From: Drosophila pseudoobscura
Taxonomy: Eukaryota; Arthropoda; Insecta; Diptera; Drosophilidae
DNA: 64,000 nt
Reading direction: 5' to 3'
Assembly: GCF_009870125.1 (NCBI RefSeq)
Contig: NC_046679.1
Span: 10,478,001 to 10,542,000, forward strand
Shown one piece after another: positions 50,901 to 63,427 of this stretch. A program made the position numbers and the translations under genes. Under the pieces are notes generated by a model, which ran no database searches, was not told the DNA's origin, and saw only the letters and a program-made list of their open reading frames with translations. Position 1 is the stretch's first letter, and every line of letters begins with the position of its first letter.

Positions 50901-53900
50901 AGGCTCTCCTCCTTGCACGCAGCGTCAGAAATTAAATTGGCAAGCCCCCAACAATGGGGCAAGGCAAGCGAGGCAAGCGTTGCCTGTGCAACATTGAACG
51001 CTTTTGACATATTCACGCAACTTGTCCTCGGGCGTGTCGTCCTCCTTGGCCTCGGCTGCCACTGCCACTGCGGCTGCCTCTGCTGCTGCTGCTGCGGCGT
51101 CTCCCTGTCTGCGGCATAATCATATATTCTCCGGCGTGGTACTTATTATTTGCCTGTTCTTTTCCTTTCCTCTGCTTTCCTGCTCCTCCGTTTTTCGTAT
51201 TTGCTTTTTTTTTGGCAAATCGGCAGGAAGTGCTGCTAAATTATGTCTTGTTTATGTGGCATTGCATATTTATGGTCGCCCCGGCGCATAATAAAAAATT
51301 GTTACCGAAGAAATTGCAAATTTTACTTGACCAAGTCTTCCGATATTCTGTTCCCCCTTTCCCCTGCCAAGCCCCCGCTATCCAGCGACCTGCTGACTGC
51401 ACTCGCACCCCACCCTCTACTGCATTTTTGTGGCAAAAACAAGTTCAATGTTTGCTTGCTCTGGCCAGAGAGAGCATAAACAAGTTCATCATGTTGCCTT
51501 TTGTCGCTGGGAAGCCGAAGCCCCACAAAAGTTTATTTGTGCCCCTTCGCTGGACGTGCTCCGGCCTGGTGTGGTGTGGTGTGGTGTGGTCTCCCTTTGA
51601 GAAAGTCCCCAACCCACAGTCCACACAGTCCACTGTCCACAGTCCCTTTCCGCCTGTTGCTTCGTCTTTAATGAGTCTGTAGATGTCCAAGCATGCGGCA
51701 AAGTCAACAAATATTTGCAACAAGTCAACACGTGACGCAGTGTCGTTGGGTTTAATGAATGGGACCTAGTATTGGCTCTCTGTTATTGGGCGAGGTTATG
51801 TCTTTGAGTGGCGTTTAATTAAATCGATTTCCACTTTGCTCATTTCAGTACAACTGCCTTGATAGCATTCATTGTACTGGCTGGCATACCCGACTCCCAG
51901 AGTAGATTTGTAAGTATAGCCCCAACGATTCCCTAAAGGTCCTTCCCTGATCCCATTCACTGAACGCCCCATTCACAGCCCGGACTGAGACAAAAAAGAC
52001 AATATGGCGCGAATATGTATTTGCCGGAGAGTTCCGTGACGCCCGGCGGAGAGGGCGACGATCCCAATGAGTGGACGGAATGGAGCTCGCCCTCGGACTG
52101 CTCCCGAACATGTGGAGGCGGTGTGTCCTACCAGACGCGCGAATGCCTGCGCCGAGAGTGAGTAGAATGCCCCACAGATCCTATAGAATCCCTTTTCCGA
52201 GCTAGTCCCTAATCCATCAGCTACAATGGCGAGGCAGAGTGCAGCGGCGGCAATCGTCGCTACTATTCGTGCAACACGCAGGACTGTCCGGAGGAGGATC
52301 CCGACTTCAGGGCCCTGCAGTGCTCGCGCTTCGACGACCAGAGGTTCGACGGAGTCATGTACGAGTGGGTGCCCTACTTGGGTGCCCCGAATCCGTGCGA
52401 GCTGAACTGCATGCCCAAGGGCGAGCGCTTCTACTATCGCCAGAAGGAGAAGGTCGTCGACGGCACCCGTTGCAACGACAAGGACAACGACGTGTGCGTC
52501 AACGGACAGTGCATGCCCGTGGGCTGCGACATGATGCTGGGCAGCGATGCCAAGGAGGACAAGTGCCGCAAGTGCGGCGGCGACGGCAGCACCTGCAAGA
52601 CAATCCACAATACCTACAGCTCCAGTGATCTGGCCCCCGGCTACAACGATCTGTTGCTCGTTCCCCAGGGCGCCACCAACATTAAAATCCTGGAAACTGC
52701 GCCGTCGAACAACTATCTGGCCTGCCGCAACCTATCGGGCCACTACCACCTGAATGGCAACTGGCGCATCGACTTCCCCCGCCCCATGTTCTATGCGGAT
52801 TCGTGGTGGAACTACCAGCGCAAGCCCATGGGATTTGCCGCCCCCGATCAGTTGACCTGCCCCGGCCCCATCTCCGAGAGCATTTTCATCGTGATGCTGG
52901 TGCAGGAGAAGAACGTGAGTATCGACTACGAGTACAGCATTCCCGAGTCCCTGAGCCACAGCCAGCCGGACACCCACACGTGGACGCATCGCGAGTTCGG
53001 TCCGTGCAGCGCCTCCTGCGGCGGCGGCACTCAGTCGCGCAAGATCACGTGCAACAACCGCGTCAACCTCCAGGAGGTCGATGCGGCTCTCTGCGAGAAG
53101 GAATCCAAGCCCGCTGAAGAGCAGGCCTGCGGCACAGAGCCTTGTGCCCCACACTGGGTGGAGGGCGAGTGGAGCAAGTGCTCCAAGGGCTGCGGCTCTG
53201 ATGGCTTCCAAAATCGAACCGTCACCTGCGAACGAATCTCCTCCGATGGGTAAGACTCAGCTAATCATTAATCGAAGGATCAATCCTAATAGAGATTTAT
53301 CTTTCAGCGAACATACGGTTGAGGACGATGCAGTGTGCCTGAAGGAGGTTGGCAACAAGCCTGCCACTGCCCAGGAATGTAATCGGGACGTCAAGAACTG
53401 CCCGAAGTACCACTTGGGACCTTGGACACCCTGCGACAAATTGTGCGGCGAGGGCAAGCAGACCCGCAAGGCCACCTGCTTTATCAAGGAGAACGGAAAG
53501 AAGCGTGTCCTCCCCGACGAGGACTGTGTGGAGGATAAGCCAGAGGTGGAGAAGACCTGCCTTCTGACCCCTTGCGAGGGTGTTGACTGGATCATCTCCC
53601 AATGGAGTGGAGTAAGTATTAGAGGGACATTTTTCCTAGATCCCCACTAATATGGCATTATCTTTCAGTGCAATGCTTGCGGCCAGAACACGGAGACCCG
53701 CACCGCTATTTGTGGGTCAAAGGATGGCAAGGAATATCCAGAGGAGTTCTGTCAGCCAGAGGTACCTTCTCTGTCCAGACCCTGCAAATCGCCCAAGTGC
53801 GAGGCTCAGTGGTTCTCATCGGAGTGGAGCAAGTGCTCCTCCGCCTGCGGCAAGGGAGTTCAGTCTCGCATTGTCATCTGCGGAGAGTTCGATGGCAAAA

Positions 53901-56900
53901 CCGTGACCCCAGCCACCGACGACACCAAGTGCAACAAGGAAACGAAACCGGAGTTGGAGCAAGAATGCGAGGGCGAGGAGAAGGAGTGCCCTGGAGAATG
54001 GTTCACTGGACCTTGGGGCGAGTGTAGCAAGCCCTGCGGCGGAGGTGAACGTACTCGCGAGGTATTGTGCCTTGCCAATGGCACCAAGGCCCTGAACTGC
54101 GACGAATCCAAGCTGGAATCCATATCCGAGAAGTGCAATTCCGAGGCCTGCACTGAAGATGAAATCCTGCCCCTGACAAGCACCGACAAACCCATTGAGG
54201 ACGATGACGAGGACGACTGCGAAGAGGATGACATGGAATTTGTCACAGATAGTCTGCCAGGCGATCAGAAGATTTCCGACGGCGTCGATCTCGACGATGA
54301 AGCCAAGACGGAGTCCACGCTCTTCACCGAAGAACTAATGCTAAGCGATAGCCCCGATACGACTGCATTTGATGAATCTGCCTCGACTGGCACTACGGTT
54401 GAGGGATCAGGAGACGATGAGTCCACGACGGACAGCGGTATTTCGACCGAAGGAAGCGGAGACGATGAGGAAACATCTGAATCATCTTCAGATGCGTCAA
54501 CAGACGTGTCCGGCTCCACAGATGCGTCGAGCTCCAGCGAATCAAGCGATGCCACATCCGATGCCCCCGCATCATCAGTATCCGATTCTAGTGAATCTAC
54601 CGATCAGTCCACTGATGTTTCTGGTGGCTCGACAGACGCATCGAGCGCCACTGAATCGTCCAGCTCAGTGGATACCTCTGAATCTACAGATTCTTCCAGC
54701 TCTACAGATGTGCCCGCCTCGACTGATGTTTCAGGCTCCACAGATACTTCGGACTCCACAGAGGCTTCTAGCTCAACGGACTCATCCAGCGAATCTTCAG
54801 ACTCCTCTGACAAGACATCTGATACCAGCGAATCATCTACTGATGCGGCTTCGTCATCGGCGTCTGATTCCAACGACACCACTGAAGGTTCTACCGACTC
54901 CACCGACGTTTCCAGCTCAACGGAGAGCTCCTCTGACAGTACCAGTGATGGCACTTCGTCTTCGACTGATTCTTCTGCATCGACTGAATCCACTTCCGAA
55001 GACACCACGGAAACTACACCCGAAACCTCGACCGACACAACTGAGTCCTCAACCCTGGATGCATCTTCAACCACTGATTCTTCCTCCACGAGTGATGCTT
55101 CATCCAGCACCGATGCTTCTTCGACCAGTGGAGCTTCAAGCGAGAGTTCATCAGATGGCAGCTCATCAGACTCTACCGATACCACACCTTCCTCCTCCTC
55201 TTCCGGCTCGGACAGCACTGAAACGACTGAGTTGTCCAGCGACGGATCGACGACTGAGGGCGGAAGCACTGTTGAAGGTTCCACTGATGTCAGCTCCAGC
55301 GATGGATCCACCGAATCTCCCGAATCAACCTTGTCCACGGAATCCACAGAGGCAGCGAGCACGGGCTCAACAGAAAGCACTGAGGCTGGATCAAGTGAAG
55401 GCTCAACCACAGAAGGAAGCACTGTTGAGGATGTATCTAGTTCCACAAGCTCATCAGATGCCACGGAATCGACTTCCACAGATTCATCATCATCCACTGA
55501 CGTTTCTGGGTCAACAGATCAATCCGAATCCACCGAATCCACAGATTCGGGATCCTCGGGATCTACCGATGCTTCTGAATCTACAGAAAGCGGAGGCACC
55601 ACTGACACCACTGAGAGTGGTCCGACCGAGGAGAGTACATCCGAAGGATCCACCGATAGAACCACTGAGGGATCTACCGACAGTTCCCAGTCCACGGAGC
55701 TTGGCAGTGGTACCAGCGACATTTGGAGCTCCACCGACAATGAGGAAGAGTCCAGCACTCCCAACACCTGGGAGTCGGCCATCACCAAGGACAAGCCCCG
55801 CAAGTGCAAGCCCAAGAAGAGCGACTGCGTCAAGTCCAAGTACGGTTGCTGTCCAGATGGCAAGACCACGCCCAAGGGACCTTTCGATGAGGGCTGTCCC
55901 ATTCCCAAGACTTGCGCTGACACCAAATACGGTTGCTGCCTGGACGGAGTATCCCCGGCCGAAGGCAAGAACAACAAGGGTTGTCCCAAATCCCAGTGCG
56001 CCGAGACTCTCTTCGGGTGCTGTCCCGACAAATTCACCGCCGCCGAGGGCGAGGACCACGAGGGATGTCCCGAGACAACCACCGTGCCACCCACCACAAC
56101 CACGGAAGAGTCACTGCCAGAATCCACCACCGAGATCGAGGGATCCGGTGGAGACTCCACTCAGGCACCCGATCTTGAGGGCAAGTCCTGCTCCTTTGCC
56201 GAGTTTGGCTGCTGTCCGGATGCCAAGACCCCGGCGAAGGGCAAGAACTTCGAAGGCTGTGACGCACCAGCAGAAGGACCCAAGGGCTGCGATCAGTCCG
56301 AGCATGGATGTTGTCCGGATGGTCGCACACCTGCCGCTGGTCCTGGAGGTGAGGGCTGCGCAGCCTGCACTCGCGAACAGTTCGGCTGCTGTCCCGACTC
56401 TGAGACACCGGCTCATGGACCCAACGGCGAGGGCTGCTGCCTGGACACGTCCTTCGGCTGCTGCCCCGACAATATTCTGGCTGCCCGAGGACCCAACTTC
56501 GAGGGCTGCGACTGCCACTACACTCCTTACGGCTGCTGTGCGGACAAGAAGACTGCCGCCCGTGGATACAACCAGGAGGGATGTGCCTGCGAGAGCACTC
56601 CGCACGGCTGCTGTCCCGACAAGATCACGGCCGCCAAGGGACCCAAGTTCGACGGCTGCCCCTGCGAGACCACGCAGTTCGGCTGCTGCCCAGACGGACT
56701 CACATTCGCCAAGGGACCCCACCACCACGGCTGCCACTGCACCCAGACGGAGTTCAAGTGCTGCGAGGACGACAAGACACCGGCCAAGGGTCCCAACTTC
56801 GAAGGATGCACGTGTGTGGAGAGCAAGTTTGGCTGCTGTCCCGATGGCATCAGCAGTGCCACGGACGAGAAGTTCGGCGGCTGCGAGAATGTCCAGGAGC

Positions 56901-59900
56901 CACCGCAGAAGGCCTGCGCACTGCCCAAGGAGACGGGCACATGTGGCAACTTCAGCGTCAAATACTACTTCGATACCAACTACGGCGGATGCGCTCGGTT
57001 CTGGTATGGCGGCTGCGATGGAAATGCCAATCGCTTCGAGACGGAGGCGGAGTGCAAGGACACCTGCCAGGAGTACACCGGACAACATGTGTGCCTGCTG
57101 CCCAAGAGCGTCGGACCGTGCCAGGGCTTCACCAAGAAGTGGTACTTCGACACCGACCGCAACCGGTGCGAGGAGTTCCAGTACGGCGGCTGCTACGGCA
57201 CCAATAACCGATTCGATAGCCTCGAACAGTGCCAGGGCACATGTGCTGTCAGTGAGAGTATCCGTAAGTCGAAGTGTCCAACTGTCTGACGGTGTGGCTG
57301 TGTCCTCCAATCTAAACTAAACTTCTGTTTCCGCCTGCAGCCACCTGCGAACAGCCTGTGGAGAATGGACCTTGTGCCGGAAACTATGAGCGTTGGTACT
57401 ACGACAACCAGACCGACATCTGTCGTCCCTTCACCTACGGCGGTTGCAAGGGCAACAAGAACAACTATCCGACGGAGCACGCCTGCAGCTACAGTTGTCG
57501 CCAGCCGGGCGTTCTCAAAGGTTTGGGATCTGATCTATTTCCATCTTTCGTTTTACCTGTTCTGTACTATTGGGGAGTTACCGGCAATGTGTTGCTTGGG
57601 GTTATTGTTAGTCTTAAGCTTAAGCCTGATTCTCTATCCTGGTTAACGGTATGTTCTTCCTACACTCTCCTTTTCCTCCTATTGCTTGAACTTGGTTTAT
57701 TGTATGCGCATGATTGCTTGCTTGGTTACTTGCTATGCCGAATACCCGTATCCGAACACCCGTTCCGTATCCTGAATCTACACCTGCATCCTTCCTGCAC
57801 CTACCACCTACCACCTACAACCTATGACCCACCACCACCAACACCACCAAAACCTCAGAGCAATGCTCACTTCCTAAGCAAACTGGTGATTGCAGCGAAC
57901 GGCACGCCAGGTGGCACTTCTCCGAGAGCGAGAAGCGCTGCGTGCCCTTCTACTACACTGGTTGTGGTGGCAACAAGAACAGCTTCCCCTCATTGGAGTC
58001 CTGCGAGGACCATTGTCCCCGGCAAGTTGGTAAGCTTTAAATGTTGTTGTGGCTGCTTTCAATGTGTGCACCGAAGCCTCGCCAGAACATACGTTCGATT
58101 AACACACTCTCCTCCTCTGTGTGTGTGACTTAGCCAAGGACATCTGTGAGATCCCCGCGGAGGTGGGAGAATGCGCCAACTATGTCACCGCCTGGTACTA
58201 CGACACCAAGGATGAGAGCTGTCGCCAGTTCTACTACGGCGGCTGCGGCGGCAACGAGAATCGCTTTGCCAGCGAGGATGCCTGCCTGGCGCGCTGCGAG
58301 AAGAAGCCCGAACCCCCAACGCCACCCCCAGCCCCAGCCCCCAGCACCGTGGATGTGTGTCGCGAGCCCGCGAGCGTCGGAGACTGCGATCAGTACACCC
58401 TTAAGTGGCACTTTGACGGAGAGAGCGGCGCGTGTCGCCAGTTCTACTATGGCGGCTGTGCTGGCAACGGCAATCGCTTTGAGACTGAGTCAGACTGCCA
58501 GGCGCGCTGTGTCAGCCCCCAGGCTCCACCACCAGAGACTAGGCGACCTGCTCCGCCAGAGACCAGGGAGCCTCCTCCATCTGCTGCTGTCCACCAGTGT
58601 GATCAGCCAGCTGCCGCGGGCGACTGCGATCAGTATGTGCTCAAGTGGAACTTTAACGCGACTGCCGGTCGCTGCCAGCAGTTCTACTATGGCGGCTGCG
58701 GCGGAAACGATAACCGCTTCGAGTCTGAGCAGGATTGCTCGGCTCGCTGCGCTCCCAGCGTAGATAATCGTTTCGGAGAACCAGAGCCAGAACCCGAGGA
58801 GCCCCGCTCAGAGCCGGATACGGCCAAGTGCTTCCTACCCGCCGAATCGGGCAACTGCTACGACAACGAGACTCGCTGGTTCTACAACAGCCAGGAGGGA
58901 CTCTGCGACGAGTTCGTCTACTCGGGCTGCGGCGGCAATGCCAACAGCTATGCCACCGAGGAGGAGTGCCAGAACGAGTGCAATGATGCCCAGACCACCT
59001 GCTCCCTGCCACCGGTGCGCGGTCGCTGCGATGACATCTCTCGTCGCTGGTACTTCGACGAACGCAGTGGCGCCTGTCACGAGTTCGAGTTCACCGGCTG
59101 CCGCGGCAATCGCAATAACTTCGTTTCCGAGAGGGAATGTCTGGGCTATTGCCGGGATCAGGCACTATCCGAGCCCCAACCACCAGCACCGGTAAGTTCT
59201 TTATCAGCAAAGACTACTGACAGTCTCAAAAAATAAACATTTCTCTTTCCTGCAGACCTACTCCGTGTGCACTCAGGCACCGGAGGCCGGAGAGTGCGAT
59301 AATCATACCACGGCTTGGTTCTACGACAACGAGAAGATGGCCTGCACGGCCTTCACCTACAGCGGCTGTGGCGGAAACGGAAACCGCTTCGAGACGCGCG
59401 ACCAGTGCGAGAGGCAGTGCGGCGAGTTCAAGGGAGTGGGTAAGTGTATGGATAGGGAACCTCATGTTTCAGGTGCTTTAATACTTTGCGTTAGACGTTT
59501 GCAATGAGCCAGTGACCACGGGGCCCTGCACTCAGTGGCAGACCCGCTACTATTTCAATCGCGATTCCCGTACCTGCGAGCCGTTCACCTACGGTGGATG
59601 CGATGGAACCGGAAATCGCTTCGGTGATCTGTACGAGTGTCAAACTGTTTGCATTGCGGCCCGCGAGCCGGAGCCGTCAGTGGGTACTGTCAAAGGTAAC
59701 GTTTTGATGAGTGACGTGCGCCCAAAGGGACAATCGGTTAACAGATTCTCTTGGTTTTCCCCCCTCCCCCGATGGCGTAAGTAGAGATATGTTTGCTGCC
59801 CCTGGTAACCGGCCGATGCAATGGACCGGCGGTGCAGGAGCGTCGTTGGTATTACGATGATGAGCGCGGCACCTGTGTGTCCTTCATCTACTCGGGTTGC

Positions 59901-62650
59901 TCCGGCAATCAGAACAACTTCCGTTCATTTGAGGCATGCACGAATCTCTGCGGAAGTAAGCCTGCACTCCAGCTAAATGCACTCCACTCTGCACCCCAGA
60001 ACACCACCACCCCCCAAATGCATCCAATTTCGCACCTTGCACTCTGCCCACCTTCAACCTGCTTGATTTTTAGTAGAACTATTAGAAGTAGCATCAGTAG
60101 TCTTGATTTGTAGTGCACTTTCACTAGCTCTAAGATTGCACGGGTCTTTGGGATATCTTCAGAATGTTGGTCTGCACAAGGCTGATCCTTTACGTTCCGT
60201 TCCCCACAGGGCCCGTTGACAACGAGATTGACAACGAAATTGGACAGGGTCGCTGCGAGAGCTTCGAGAACGAGTGCCGTGAGCTGCGCTGTCCTTATGG
60301 CGTTCGCCGTGAGGCCGACCGATCCCAGCCGGAGTGCACGAAGTGCCTGTGCGAGAACCCATGCGAGAGCTACTCCTGCCCCGAGGGTCAGCAGTGTGCC
60401 ATTGAGATTGCCAATACGGGAGATCGTCAGTTTGCGCCTGTCTGCCGCGACATTAACAAGCCCGGAGTCTGCCCCGGACTGGCGGCCAATGCCAGCAACT
60501 GTGCCCAGGAATGCTACACCGATGCTGACTGCCGTGGCGAGAACAAGTGCTGCAGCGATGGCTGTGGCTATCTCTGTGTGCAGCCAGCCCGCCCCACCCA
60601 GCGGCCCAGCACTCGTGCCCCAACTGTCGTCTATCCGGGCGAGAGCAGGGCCGCTCTGGAGCCCAAGCAGCCGCAGGAGCTGGATGTCCAGACCTCCATC
60701 GGTGGCATCGCCGTGCTGCGATGCTTCGCCACTGGCAATCCAGCCCCCAACATCACCTGGTCGCTCAAGAACGTGGTGGTACGACTCCAAAGACAGAACT
60801 CACTCTTCAGACACTTTAGTTTTTGTTCAAAATCCTCTACAGATCGATACGAACCAAGGACGCTATGTCTTGACCTCGACTGGTGATCTGACCATCGTGC
60901 AAGTGCGTCAAACCGACGATGGCACTTATGTCTGTGTGGCCAGCAATGGCCTGGGCGAGCCCGTGCGACGCGAGGTTGCCCTCCAAGTGACAGGTACGTG
61001 CTAACTTTTCTATGTTAAGGCATTTCATTTCCTTCTAAAGGGATCTTGCATCTCATGCATGGAATGTATAATTATTGTCGATATTTGTGAAGGGGAATTT
61101 CAGATTCGGCTTATTCGAAGAATCTGTTTATAAACGATGCTTGGATTACTCGAACAAATATTTCTCACAAAATAGTATTCGCGTACTTGCTTTCCTTTTT
61201 GTCTGTTTTGTACGAGTTTGAAGACATGGCCTTTGAACTTTAAATTTTAACCTGTTGAATATTCAAAGAATATTCAAGAATATTGAATAATTAATATTCG
61301 CTGCTGCCAGAAATAAAACAAAATTTCATCATCGCATATCCTTGAATTCTAAGAAATCTGAGCATTGGGTATTAATTACAGTCGGAACATCGACTGTAGA
61401 GTTCTTATTGGTTTTTCTTGTATTTTTCGTGTTTGGTGTTGGCCTTATAACTAACTGCTTTTTACTGCATTCTGTGTGCATGCTTGCTTGCTTTTAATCC
61501 CTTTGCTTGTCGACGACTTGGTGATGGTAGAACCCGTTGACACTGCCGCATACGTGTACGGCAACAAGAACGTTACTCAGATCGTGCAGTTGAACAGACC
61601 GGCGGTGATTCGCTGCCCAGCCGGTGGCTATCCGCAGCCGCACGTTAGCTGGTGGCGCAACAACAATCTGTTCGGCAACCGGGAGCGTGGACGGGCTGAG
61701 ATGGCACGCGACTTCTCGCTGCTGTTCCGCTCCATCCAGCTGTCGGATCTGGGTCTGTACACCTGCGAGGTGTACAACAAGCGGGGACGCCCCGTCTCGC
61801 TGCGTGTCACGCTGAAGGCGGTGGGTCCCGCTCGGGCCCTGACCAACGAGGATGCCCAGTACTTGCAGTATGTGATAGATCCGGCCACGGCGCCGGTCAC
61901 ACAGAGACCCAGCTACCCCTATAGACCATCTCGTCCGGTCTATGTGCCGCCGCCGACAGGTAAGTGGATTTGCATGTTTTGGATTGCCTTGGATTTTACG
62001 TGTTTCTTGACTGTTTTATGTTCGAAATCCCGTTGATGTTTGGGGACTTGTAGTAATTGGTTTCTCCCTTTTTTCTGCTCTTAGTGAATGCCCAGGCTCT
62101 GGTGGCACTGGATCCTAAGAACAGCTACTCTCCAGGCTCCACCATCGCCATTAGCTGCTCGGTGCAGGGTTATCCAGAACCAAATGTGACATGGACCAAG
62201 GACAACACACCGCTGTATAGCAACGAGCGCATACAGATTACATGTGAGTGGAAGCAGAACTTCCTTAAGAACACTTTTTGATATCGAATTCCCTTTGACG
62301 ACTACAGCCCAGCCCCATCGACTGGTTGTCAGCGATGTGAGCACCGAGGATACAGGCATATACGGCTGCAAGGCTAGTAATGCATTCAGCTACAGCGTCA
62401 GCCAGGAGACGGTTACCATCCAATGTAAGTCAAGAAACAAGATCCATAGTTTGGTAATTCACATTCCCGTTTGTGTGTCCTTCTAGCTGTCATACCTGTA
62501 TCGCCCGAGTGCATTGACAATCCGTTCTTTGCCAACTGCAAGCTGATCGTGAAGGGAAGGTACTGCATCAACCAGTACTATGCCCAGTTCTGCTGTAGAT
62601 CCTGCACGCTGGCCGGCCAAATTGCGCAGCCCCATCCCAATGCGCTGTAA
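41952..62650 (+). CDS. Ppn: Papilin, extracellular-matrix proteoglycan-like protein
   Basis: Eighteen coding exons: 41952-41974, 51849-51909, 51979-52157, 52221-53249, 53308-53611, 53669-57263, 57341-57520, 57859-58029, 58134-59191, 59256-59439, 59495-59695, 59785-59955, 60210-60778, 60843-60993, 61531-61959, 62085-62243, 62308-62424, 62487-62650 (TAA). Phases agree; 2,914 aa. Order: signal peptide split by intron 1; RQKR furin-type site; thrombospondin type 1 repeat; ADAMTS-like Cys-rich and spacer region; six more TSP1 repeats (to about 710); acidic then Ser/Thr-rich region (about 765-1230); 12 CCPD repeats; 12 Kunitz domains; antistasin-like and WAP-like modules; three Ig domains; C-terminal six-Cys PLAC module. 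Known: papilin is a basement-membrane protein needed in fly embryos that can inhibit ADAMTS proteases. No breaks or missing domains seen. Confidence 0.97.
41975..51848 (+). other. Ppn: 9.9 kb first intron of Papilin
   Basis: The donor is TG/GTAAGC and the acceptor CATTTCAG/TACAAC, joining the two halves of the signal peptide. I found no nested gene: the 60-160-codon frames on both strands lack coding bias. It contains GGCAGT/GGCAGA minisatellites (about 42076-42120, 47990-48020, 48650-48700), a CA microsatellite (45460-45483) and GGAGCA repeats (45690-45725). A first intron of this size commonly carries tissue enhancers (inference). Confidence 0.85.
45460..45483 (+). repeat. (CA)n microsatellite
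   Basis: Uninterrupted CA run of about 12 units in Papilin intron 1. Confidence 0.85.
54366..55760 (+). repeat. Ppn: Ser/Thr/Asp/Glu-rich mucin-like region of Papilin
   Basis: About 465 residues made almost only of Ser, Thr, Asp, Glu, Ala and Gly, with recurring STDxSxS, SSTDxS and TEGST phrases built from TCCACXGAT-type codons. It lies in exon 53669-57263 between the last TSP1 repeat and the CCPD repeats. Dense Ser-Gly and Ser/Thr positions suit glycosaminoglycan and O-glycan attachment; papilin is known to be sulfated. The +1 shadow frame (54369-57320) is open by composition only. Confidence 0.9.
55800..56892 (+). repeat. Ppn: Twelve CCPD cysteine-rich repeats of Papilin
   Basis: Units of 24-31 residues with pattern C-x(4-5)-(F/Y/H)GCCPD-x(4-6)-A-x-GP-x(3)-GC. 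Four Cys occur per unit in most copies. Variants: GCCLDG in unit 2, GCCADK in unit 8, KCCEDD in unit 11. A short Thr/Glu-rich spacer splits units 3 and 4. This is a block characteristic of insect papilin. Confidence 0.92.
56908..59955 (+). other. Ppn: Array of twelve Kunitz/BPTI domains in Papilin
   Basis: Each has the six-Cys Kunitz pattern with FxYGGCxGNxNxF or a close variant. Two end exon 53669-57263; one each is encoded by exons 57341-57520, 57859-58029, 59256-59439, 59495-59695 and 59785-59955; exon 58134-59191 holds five, separated by Pro/Glu-rich linkers. All twelve keep the six Cys as far as I can read. Known role of the fold: serine-protease inhibition; activity of these copies is not known from sequence. 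Confidence 0.92.
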
Positions 62651-63083
62651 TTCCACGCACTACGCACACAAGAGAAGCAGAATTTTTGAATTGAGTTTAA
62701 GCACACCGACACAAGAATAATTAGCATCCTCAGGGCACCCCACCCACCCCCGAAACGAAGTGGGCGGGGCGGCCACTTCAAAAGCAGAGAGACCAAAAAG
62801 CCAACACCTACTCGTATATAGCCATAGCCTTAGCCTGACAGATCAAGAACGAACGAAAAGAACATTTAATTTAGTATATACGATTAAATATCTGCCTACT
62901 TCCAGAACAAATTCAAAATAGTATTAGTGTTTTTTATGTTTGTGTTCCTATTTATTCTTGAATAACGTTACAATTCAATCCATCGAGGAAAGCGGCTAAA
63001 ACGAATTTTCATTTTACTTTCTTAGCATCTACGATCCATTTGTGCAACGAGTAAAGCATTTAAGCCTAAAACAAATAATTGTA

Positions 63084-63107
63084 AATAAATTAAAACTACA
63101 TAATAAA
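63084..63107 (+). terminator. Ppn: Papilin candidate poly(A) signals
   Basis: AATAAA at 63084-63089 and 63102-63107, about 430-460 bp after the stop codon; no other strong AATAAA precedes them in the 3' UTR. Confidence 0.6.
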
Positions 63108-63427
63108 GAGTGCATATGTATAAAAAAGTGCCTTTCTCCACAAACTCCATAAAGGGGGGCTGCACGAATACCATTTGAAAGTGTCCCAACATCTGGCAAC
63201 GCTGTGCGGCAAGGGGTTTGGTATCGTATTGATTTTTCCCAACCTTTTCCGCCCCAGCAGCTGTTCGACGGAGCCTGCGCTCTGCCACCGCCATGGGGTT
63301 GATTGGAGTTGGTTTGGGAGTACCATTGAAGAAGACAATAAAAATTGTTTGTATTGACATCGCGTGCGGTTCTTTTTTGTAGCTAAATTGTAGATTTATC
63401 CAGAGTTAAACCAATTCCCAGCACAAA

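Noticed and set aside
50498-50935. 145-codon frame in Papilin intron 1
   Set aside because: Made of GTTGCC/CCTGGT simple repeats with overlapping frames on both strands; no nested-gene evidence.
54369-57320. 983-codon Pro/Arg/Leu-rich open frame overlapping Papilin
   Set aside because: It is the shifted frame of the repetitive Ser/Thr and CCPD region. Composition there removes stops; the Papilin frame has domains, conserved Cys and matching splice phases.
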